From an uncultured Campylobacter sp. (GTDB taxonomy: Bacteria; Campylobacterota; Campylobacteria; Campylobacterales; Campylobacteraceae), in assembly GCF_938040115.1 (NCBI RefSeq), contig NZ_CALHXD010000273.1, positions 1-11,569 on the forward strand: a DNA stretch of 11,569 nt. Reading direction: 5' to 3'. Position numbers and translations under genes: made by a program. This document shows, piece after piece, positions 6,750-11,569 of this stretch (its first letter is position 1; the number at the start of each line of letters is the position of its first letter). The notes under the pieces are model-generated. The model ran no database searches and was not told the origin of the DNA. It saw nothing but the letters and a program-made list of their open reading frames with translations.

Positions 6750-6949
6750 CTAAATTTAAGGTTGCTAACATCCACTGCGAAAACTGCGCAAACACCATAA
6801 AAAACGCTCTTGGTGATGAATACGGCGAGATAAAGGTCGATCTTGGCGTAGAACCAAGGGTCGTGAGCGTAAATTTAGACGGCAAGGACGAGGCGAAATT
6901 TAAAGAGGAGCTGGATGATTTGGGCTTTAGCGTCATAGAGAAAATTTGA
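6746..6949 (+). CDS. copZ: CopZ-like copper chaperone (HMA domain)
   Basis: A 67-residue stand-alone heavy-metal-associated domain. The metal loop is NIHCENCANTI (8-18), with the two Cu(I)-binding cysteines C11 and C14. The usual Met-x-Cys is replaced by Ile-His-Cys. The rest fits the ferredoxin-like fold (second helix EAKFKEELDDLGF). Such proteins carry Cu(I) in the cytoplasm and pass it to the export ATPase. AAGGAG lies about 5 bases before ATG 6746. The start overlaps the GNAT stop, and the TGA stop overlaps the ATG of copA, so all three genes are tightly coupled. I recall the same copZ-copA pair in C. jejuni (Cj1162c-Cj1161c). Confidence 0.95.
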   Translation: MTKFKVANIHCENCANTIKNALGDEYGEIKVDLGVEPRVVSVNLDGKDEAKFKEELDDLGFSVIEKI

Positions 6950-9108
6950 TGCAAAATATCAAACTAAACATCGCGGGCATGACCTGCGTAAACTGCTCAA
7001 ACGCCATCGAGCGCGTAACGAAAAAGATCGCGGGCGTGCTAGACGCTAAGGTCAGCTTCGCAAACGGCTCGGGCGAATTTATCATAGAAAACGCCGAAGT
7101 ACAAGCCGCGATAGAGGAAAAAATAAAAAAACTAGGCTACGGCGTGGCCAAAGATTTGGCGGAATTTGAAGCCAAACGCGAGAAACATATCTTAAATTTA
7201 CGCCGAAATTTCCTAGCCGCGGCAGCTTTTAGCGCGGTAATCATGGCGCTTGAGATGAGCGAGCAGCCAAGCGCGGTAAAATCAGCCATCATGCTAGCGC
7301 TTGCCTTTATCACGATAGCTACGTGCGGGCGGGACTTTTTTATCCATGCTTATGGCGCGCTGAAAAATAAAAATTTCGATATGAATGTACTCGTAGCGCT
7401 GGGCACTAGCACGGCGTTTGCGTATTCGCTGGGCGTTTTTATCGCGGGCGAGCGCCTGCCTGAAAACATGCGCCACCTCTACGTCTCGGGCGCGTCGATG
7501 ATAACGGCTTTCGTGCTGCTGGGTAAATTTTTAGAAGAGCGCTCAAAAGCTCGCGCAGGCGATTATATAAAATCGCTCATGGATATGTCGCCAAAGACCG
7601 CTCTCGTACTACAAAAAGACGGTAGCGCGCTAGAAGTAGATGCCGTGAGCCTAAAAATAGGCGATATCGTAGTCGTAAAGAGCGGCTATGCGGTGCCTTG
7701 CGACGGGGTCGTGATAAACGGCGGCGCGGAGATCGATACCTCGATGCTAACGGGCGAGAGCCTGCCCGTCTATAAAAGGCAAGGCGACGAGGTCAATGCT
7801 GGAACTATAAATTTAAACGGCTACATAAACGTAAAGGTTACTAAGCTTGCTAGTCAGACGCTTTTGTCGCAAATTTTAGAACTTTTAAGCGACGCGTCGA
7901 GCAAAAAGATGCCTATCAGCCGCTTTGCCGACCGCGTGGCAAATATCTTCGTGCCTAGCGTGATTGCTATCGCCGTCGTTACGTTTTTTGCTTGGTTTGC
8001 GCTTACGGGAAATGCGCTACAAGGCGTGCTAAGCGCGGTTTGCGTGCTCATTATCTCGTGTCCTTGCGCGCTGGGGCTAGCTACCCCGATAGCTATCGTT
8101 TCATCGCTATCTCTAGGCGCTAAAAACGGAATCCTGATCAAAAATCCCGAGGTTTTAGAGGTGCTTGGCGACGTGAAATACGCGATATTTGATAAAACGG
8201 GCACGCTAACAAAGGGCGAAATTTCAGTAAATTTTACCGATATAAACGATGAAAATTTAGCCAAAATCGCCGCGCTAGAGGCCAAAAGCTCGCATCCGAT
8301 ATCTGCTGCGATCGTTAGATACGCAAACGAGCTCGGGCTTAAAATTTTAGGCGATGAAAAGGGTTTTGAAAATATCGCGGGACGCGGCGTAAAGAGCGAG
8401 GACGATAGCGTAATAGCGGGCAACGAGGCTCTTTTAAGCGAACTTGGCGTAGAAATAAGCGCGCAGGCCAAGGAGCAAATCGCCAAAGCGCAAAATGAAG
8501 GAAACGGCGTGGTGCTCGCTGCCGTGGATAAAATTTACGTAGGATTTATCGCGCTTAGCGATACGGTAAAAGAGGATGCCGCACAGGCTATACAAAGCCT
8601 AAAAGACATCGGTATAACGCCCGTAATGCTAACCGGAGACAACGCTTTCACCGCTAAAAACGTAGCGGGCAAGCTAGGCGTCGAAAAGGTCTTTGCCGGC
8701 ATGCTACCTAATGAAAAATTTGAAACCATAAAACGCCTGCAAGAAGAGGGTGCGGTGCTGTTTGTGGGCGATGGTATCAACGATGCCGCCCCGTTAAAGC
8801 AAGCAAATGCGGGCATCGCGATGAGTAGCGGCGCGGATATCGCAAAAGAAGCCGGCGACGTAGTGCTAGTAAAAAACGATCTAAAAAGCGCGGTATCTAC
8901 GATAAATTTGGCCAACGAGACGATGAAAACGGTAAAACAAAATTTGTTTTGGGCGTTTGTTTATAACGCCGTTTGCATTCCCGTCGCGGCGGGAGTTTTA
9001 GCGCCGTTAGGACTCATGCTAACGCCTGTTTACGGTGCTGCTGCGATGTGCTTTAGCTCGGTTACTGTCGTATTAAATTCGATCAGATTACGATTTAAGC
9101 AAATCTAA
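6949..9108 (+). CDS. copA: Cu(I)-exporting P1B-type ATPase CopA
   Basis: Inner-membrane pump that moves Cu(I) out of the cytoplasm, giving copper tolerance. From ATG 6949 the protein has 719 residues: one N-terminal HMA domain (GMTCVNC, C13/C16), then eight predicted helices. Diagnostic motifs: TGES of the actuator domain (268-271), the CPC metal site in helix 6 (371-373), DKTGT with phosphorylated D415, the HP pair at 449-450, and GDGIND (607-612). YN in helix 7 (672-673) and MCFSS in helix 8 (700-704) are the signature of Cu(I) specificity. A TTG codon at 6946 could extend it by one residue, but ATG 6949, overlapping the copZ stop as TGATG, is the natural start. A strong Shine-Dalgarno is lacking, so translation probably depends on coupling. 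No copper-sensing regulator gene is visible nearby. Confidence 0.97.
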   Translation: MQNIKLNIAGMTCVNCSNAIERVTKKIAGVLDAKVSFANGSGEFIIENAEVQAAIEEKIKKLGYGVAKDLAEFEAKREKHILNLRRNFLAAAAFSAVIMALEMSEQPSAVKSAIMLALAFITIATCGRDFFIHAYGALKNKNFDMNVLVALGTSTAFAYSLGVFIAGERLPENMRHLYVSGASMITAFVLLGKFLEERSKARAGDYIKSLMDMSPKTALVLQKDGSALEVDAVSLKIGDIVVVKSGYAVPCDGVVINGGAEIDTSMLTGESLPVYKRQGDEVNAGTINLNGYINVKVTKLASQTLLSQILELLSDASSKKMPISRFADRVANIFVPSVIAIAVVTFFAWFALTGNALQGVLSAVCVLIISCPCALGLATPIAIVSSLSLGAKNGILIKNPEVLEVLGDVKYAIFDKTGTLTKGEISVNFTDINDENLAKIAALEAKSSHPISAAIVRYANELGLKILGDEKGFENIAGRGVKSEDDSVIAGNEALLSELGVEISAQAKEQIAKAQNEGNGVVLAAVDKIYVGFIALSDTVKEDAAQAIQSLKDIGITPVMLTGDNAFTAKNVAGKLGVEKVFAGMLPNEKFETIKRLQEEGAVLFVGDGINDAAPLKQANAGIAMSSGADIAKEAGDVVLVKNDLKSAVSTINLANETMKTVKQNLFWAFVYNAVCIPVAAGVLAPLGLMLTPVYGAAAMCFSSVTVVLNSIRLRFKQI

Positions 9109-9125
9109 AATTTAGCCTAAATTTT
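9107..9125 (+). terminator. Weak AT-rich hairpin after copA
   Basis: AAAATTTA (9107-9114) and TAAATTTT (9118-9125) form an 8-bp stem with a GCC loop. It overlaps the copA stop codon, and its right arm ends in four Ts. The stem is only A-T pairs and contains AAATTT, which is abundant here, so chance is possible. Confidence 0.3.
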
Positions 9126-9126
9126 G

Positions 9127-9132
9127 TAAAAT
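9127..9132 (+). promoter_or_regulatory. Possible -10 box of the torD-like/lgt pair
   Basis: TAAAAT preceded by TTTTG, 25 bases before ATG 9158. The position fits a promoter separate from copA, but the intergenic space is only 49 bases and read-through from copA cannot be excluded. Confidence 0.4.
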
Positions 9133-9157
9133 CCCGCAAAAAACACAAAGGAAAATG

Positions 9158-9715
9158 ATGAATTTAGGTAAATTTTACGCCGTGATCGCAAGGATATTTG
9201 CGCTAAATTTCGCTCTGCCACCTAGCGCGAAGCTTTTTAGCGAGCTAAATAAAAATCCAAAATGGATAATAACAAACGATAGCGAAGCAAACGCCAAGGG
9301 GCGCGAGCTATACGAGGAGTCGATAAAAGGCGAGAGTATAGAAGAGATCGCGAAAGACTTTGCAAATTTGAAAAAATATTTTAACGCGGAGTTTTTTTTC
9401 GAGGGCGATAAGGCGAGGCTTGAAGGCTTTTATAAAAAGTGCAAATTTAGCCCAAATTTAAACGTCAGCGCGCTTGATAGCCTAACGAACGAGCTTTCGT
9501 TTTTCTCCTCTGTCGTCGAGCTAAAACAAGACGAACAGACGAAGGAAATTTTGGGCGTTTTGCTAAGCTCCTATCTACTACCCTACGCTAAAAAGCTAGC
9601 CCCCGTCCTACAAAACGAAGCAAAAAGCAAATTTTACCGCGCGATGGGCTATCTTTTCGAGGATTTTGCGAGCGGTATCGAAAATACGCTAAAAGTTAAA
9701 GTCGTACCCAGATGA
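9158..9715 (+). CDS. TorD/DmsD-like chaperone family protein
   Basis: A 185-residue all-helical cytoplasmic protein that I read as a TorD-superfamily member. These chaperones bind the signal peptide and apo-form of molybdoenzymes before Tat export. Supporting features: the opening YAVIARIFA..LPPSAKLFSEL, resembling 'Y.LLA.LF..p....L'; the central SLTNELSFFSSVVEL, like 'H...EL.FL..L'; and the end LLPYAKKLAPVLQNEAKSKFYRAMGYLF, matching the family's 'hl..w.p.f...l...a...FYra...l' end. Overall similarity is modest and no molybdoenzyme is in view, so the client is unknown. Two ATGs (9155, 9158) are adjacent. AAGGA at 9148-9152 is spaced 2 and 5 bases from them, so I prefer 9158. The stop overlaps the lgt start (ATGA). 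Confidence 0.8.
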   Translation: MNLGKFYAVIARIFALNFALPPSAKLFSELNKNPKWIITNDSEANAKGRELYEESIKGESIEEIAKDFANLKKYFNAEFFFEGDKARLEGFYKKCKFSPNLNVSALDSLTNELSFFSSVVELKQDEQTKEILGVLLSSYLLPYAKKLAPVLQNEAKSKFYRAMGYLFEDFASGIENTLKVKVVPR

Positions 9716-10527
9716 GTTGGTGGAACGACTTTTATATAAATTTCGATCCGGTCGCGTTTGAGCTGTTTGGCATCAAGGTGCACTGGTATGGGATAATGTA
9801 CGTCCTGGCGCTACTCGTGGCGCTCGGCGTGGCTAAATTTATCGTCAAGCGCGATAATATGCAAATTTCAAATTCGCTGCTTGATAACTATTTCTTTTGG
9901 GTGGAAATCGGCGTGATACTGGGCGCAAGGCTCGGCTACATCGTCATTTACGATCCAAATACCGCTTATTATCTCACTCATCCTTGGCAGATTTTTAATC
10001 CTTTTCATAACGGCGAATTCGTCGGTATCCGCGGCATGAGCTATCACGGCGCGGTGATCGGGTTTTTGATAGCGACGTGGGCTTTTTGCCGTAAATTTAA
10101 GCAAAATTTGTGGCAGCTTTTGGATCTCGTCGCACTTAGCATCCCGCTTGGATATTTTTTCGGTCGTATCGGAAATTTTTTAAACCAAGAGCTGTTCGGT
10201 CGTATCACGGATGTCTCATGGGCGATCAACGTCGCGGGACAGATGCGTCATCCATCGCAAATTTACGAAGCGGTTTTAGAAGGGCTTGCTGTTTTTGCTA
10301 TCCTTTTTGTTTATAGAAAATTTAAAAAATTTGACGGCGAACTCATCGCTCTTTATGCCATACTTTATACCTTTGCCAGATTTGTTTGCGAATTCTTTAG
10401 AGAGCCTGATTTCGGGATCGGCTTTGTATTTTTAAATTTATCTATGGGGCAGATACTATCCTTTTTAATGTTTGCGTGCGGCATTTTCCTTTATATTATC
10501 TTAAATAAAAAATATACAAAATTTTAA
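9712..10527 (+). CDS. lgt: Prolipoprotein diacylglyceryl transferase Lgt
   Basis: Polytopic inner-membrane enzyme that transfers diacylglycerol from phosphatidylglycerol to the lipobox cysteine, the first step of lipoprotein maturation. Length 271 residues, normal for the family. Conserved elements: HWYGIMY (24-30), LGARLGYIVIYDP (70-82), the Lgt signature with GIRGMSYHGAVIG (105-117) including essential-type H112, GRIGNFLNQELFGR (151-164) with R152, HPSQIYEA (180-187) and ARFVCEFFREPD (222-233). ATG 9712 overlaps the stop of the TorD-like gene by four bases and has no strong Shine-Dalgarno, suggesting coupled translation. I recall lgt upstream of frdCAB in C. jejuni as well (Cj0407-Cj0410), so the lgt-frd neighbourhood looks conserved and the TorD-like gene is the variable part. 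Confidence 0.97.
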   Translation: MSWWNDFYINFDPVAFELFGIKVHWYGIMYVLALLVALGVAKFIVKRDNMQISNSLLDNYFFWVEIGVILGARLGYIVIYDPNTAYYLTHPWQIFNPFHNGEFVGIRGMSYHGAVIGFLIATWAFCRKFKQNLWQLLDLVALSIPLGYFFGRIGNFLNQELFGRITDVSWAINVAGQMRHPSQIYEAVLEGLAVFAILFVYRKFKKFDGELIALYAILYTFARFVCEFFREPDFGIGFVFLNLSMGQILSFLMFACGIFLYIILNKKYTKF

Positions 10528-10544
10528 AAGGTTTTTAAAGTAAT

Positions 10545-10594
10545 TTACGATACTATTATGCCGTTTTTATAGTATCGTAATTTAATTTTCTTTT
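10545..10594 (+). terminator. 12-bp inverted repeat before frdC: lgt terminator or operator
   Basis: TTACGATACTAT (10545-10556) and ATAGTATCGTAA (10569-10580) are perfect 12-bp arms around a 12-base spacer. They are followed by T-rich DNA (TTTAATTTTCTTTT, 10581-10594). The hairpin lies 17 bases after the lgt stop, which suits a terminator. The long spacer, the moderate GC content of the stem and a TATAGT hexamer at 10568-10573 inside it leave open a regulatory site for frd. Confidence 0.55.
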
Positions 10595-10610
10595 AAGTTA
10601 TGATAACTTA
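10594..10610 (+). promoter_or_regulatory. 17-bp palindrome over the likely frdCAB -10 box
   Basis: TAAGTTAT-G-ATAACTTA is a perfect 8-bp inverted repeat with one central base. It contains TATGAT (10599-10604), a good -10 candidate 28 bases upstream of the frdC start and preceded by CTTTTAAGT. A symmetric site covering the -10 box would suit a repressor dimer. The regulator is unknown, and the sequence does not match the FNR/CRP consensus. Confidence 0.5.
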
Positions 10611-10622
10611 TCTCAATTTTAT

Positions 10623-10628
10623 AGGAGG
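10623..10628 (+). promoter_or_regulatory. Ribosome binding site deciding the frdC start
   Basis: A full AGGAGG 4 bases before ATG 10633. It rules against the longer in-frame start at 10600, which has no binding site and lies inside the promoter palindrome. Confidence 0.85.
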
Positions 10629-10632
10629 GCTC

Positions 10633-11331
10633 ATGAGTGGGCTAATCGAGGGCTTCTTAGGTAGGCAAGCGGATACGAAAAAAAGTCGTACTCCTGCCGT
10701 TTGGGACAGATGGCAAAGTATAACGGGACTGATTTTGGCCTGTTTTATTTTGTGTCACATGGTATTTACCTCTACCATTTTATTCGGCAAGGGCGCATTT
10801 AACGCCGTTGTAGGTTTTGCGGAGGCTAAATTTTTATTCGGCGAGGCTACGTGGTGGATTACTAACGTTATCGCTGCGATAATATTCGTCGTTTTTATCG
10901 CTCACGCATTTTTGGCGATGAGAAAATTCCCTGCAAACTACAGACAATACATCATGTTTAGAGGTCACAAAGACCGCATGAAGCACCTTGACACTACGCT
11001 TTGGTGGTTTCAGTTTTTGACCGGTTTTGCTCTATTTTTCGCAGCTAGCGCGCACCTAGTCGATATAATCTTCGGCGGACACATCACTGCCGATAAATCA
11101 GCGGCCACATTTCATCAACTAGAAATTTTCTACTTCGCTTTACTTTTATTTATGGTTGTTCACGCTAGCGTGGGAATGTACCGCCTATACGTAAAATGGG
11201 TAAGTATCGACGGAGTAAACAAACAAGAGATGTTCGCAAAAAGAAATAAAGCCAAAACTGCGATATTTGCGGTTTTTGGAGTGCTCGCGGTCATCGCGCT
11301 GATCGCCGATTTCGTGTGGATCAGTCTTTAG
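10633..11331 (+). CDS. frdC: Fumarate reductase cytochrome b subunit FrdC
   Basis: Di-haem membrane anchor of menaquinol:fumarate reductase. It passes electrons from menaquinol to FrdB/FrdA for anaerobic fumarate respiration. 232 residues, five helices. The four haem-ligand histidines of the Wolinella enzyme (H44, H93, H143, H182) correspond to H42 (CHM), H91 (AHAFLAMRKFP), H141 (SAHL) and H177 (VVHASVGMYRLYVKW). NYRQY and DTTLWW are also conserved. Wolinella Glu66, at the quinol site, corresponds to E64. Wolinella Glu180, the key residue of the transmembrane proton 'E-pathway' two positions before the last haem ligand, is V175 here. The protein is about 24 residues shorter than Wolinella FrdC (256), mostly at the C terminus. 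First gene of the frd operon, 18 bases ahead of frdA. Confidence 0.96.
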   Translation: MSGLIEGFLGRQADTKKSRTPAVWDRWQSITGLILACFILCHMVFTSTILFGKGAFNAVVGFAEAKFLFGEATWWITNVIAAIIFVVFIAHAFLAMRKFPANYRQYIMFRGHKDRMKHLDTTLWWFQFLTGFALFFAASAHLVDIIFGGHITADKSAATFHQLEIFYFALLLFMVVHASVGMYRLYVKWVSIDGVNKQEMFAKRNKAKTAIFAVFGVLAVIALIADFVWISL

Positions 11332-11349
11332 GAAAAGGAGCTTTAAAAA

Positions 11350-11569
11350 ATGAACGTAAAATATTATGACGCATTAGTTATCGGAGGCGGTCTAGCGGGT
11401 CTGCGAGCTGCCGTTGCCGCAGGAGAAAAAGGGCTAAGCACGGTAGTTTTAAGCCTAATCCCGGTTAAGCGCTCGCACTCTGCGGCTGCGCAAGGCGGCA
11501 TGCAAGCCTCTTTAGGAAATTCAAAAATGAGCGAAGGCGACAACGAGGACGTGCACTTTGCCGACACGG
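11350..11569 (+). CDS. frdA: Fumarate reductase flavoprotein subunit FrdA (5' part)
   Basis: The first 73 residues of FrdA, cut by the window end. This subunit carries covalent FAD and the active site where fumarate is reduced to succinate, facing the cytoplasm in the Wolinella-type complex. Visible are the dinucleotide-binding motif LVIGGGLAGLRAA (9-21) and the flavin-attachment segment RSHSAAAQGGMQASLGN (41-57). H43 of that segment is the expected covalent FAD ligand, at the same number as in Wolinella. ATG 11350 is preceded by AAGGAG with 9-base spacing. It follows frdC by 18 bases in the usual frdCAB order, so frdB is expected just beyond the window. Confidence 0.96.
   Translation, partial: MNVKYYDALVIGGGLAGLRAAVAAGEKGLSTVVLSLIPVKRSHSAAAQGGMQASLGNSKMSEGDNEDVHFADT

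Noticed and set aside
6946..6948. TTG start for copA
   Set aside because: ATG 6949 is adjacent and overlaps the copZ stop in the classic TGATG coupling form; the TTG adds only one residue.
7854..8486. 210-codon minus-strand frame inside copA
   Set aside because: Shadow of the well-supported copA coding strand; serine/alanine-rich translation with no motif.
10600..10632. Longer FrdC start (11 extra residues)
   Set aside because: No binding site, lies inside the promoter palindrome, while AGGAGG precedes ATG 10633.
1..11569. CRISPR array, transposon, prophage or tRNA
   Set aside because: No regularly spaced repeats, transposase, integrase, phage genes or tRNA-like cloverleaf were found on either strand.

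Overview
The window looks like chromosomal DNA of an epsilonproteobacterium (Campylobacterota), most likely a Campylobacter of the oral, comparatively GC-rich group (rectus/showae/curvus/concisus-like). The evidence is Wolinella-type FrdC and FrdA sequences, a Campylobacter-type YebC next to a cyclophilin, TATAAT promoters preceded by T runs instead of clear -35 boxes, and a very strong excess of the hexamer AAATTT. The genus is inferred from remembered family features, not from a database search.

Layout. At 1-108 is the tail of a membrane protein (+), followed by a clear terminator. At 288-858 (-) is a secreted Sel1/Hcp-type repeat protein gene that appears broken by one stop codon and one frameshift. 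A region without genes (859-1242) follows. At 1243-2478 (-) is pepT, divergent from a cytoplasmic protein resembling DUF6882 (2615-3325, +). dctA (3375-4745, -) encodes a C4-dicarboxylate symporter. The pair yebC and ppi (6077 down to 4861, -) forms an operon with its own promoter and terminator. Divergent from yebC is a tightly overlapping operon of a GNAT acetyltransferase, copZ and copA (6195-9108, +). Its -10 box lies 6 bases from the first ATG, so its mRNA is probably leaderless. A TorD-like chaperone gene overlaps lgt (9158-10527, +). Last come frdC and the 5' part of frdA (10633-11569, +), preceded by two perfect inverted repeats.

How the genes fit together. DctA can import fumarate, succinate and malate, and the frd genes use fumarate as terminal electron acceptor. 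CopZ and CopA handle cytoplasmic copper. Lgt is a housekeeping lipoprotein-maturation enzyme. PepT, YebC and the cyclophilin are general housekeeping functions.

I see no CRISPR array, tRNA, rRNA, insertion sequence or prophage, and no obviously new multi-gene system. The points most worth a second look are the loss of the proton-pathway glutamate in FrdC, the palindromes before frdC, the leaderless GNAT-cop operon, the doubly damaged Sel1 gene and the AAATTT excess, which matches a known Campylobacter methylation and uptake motif.
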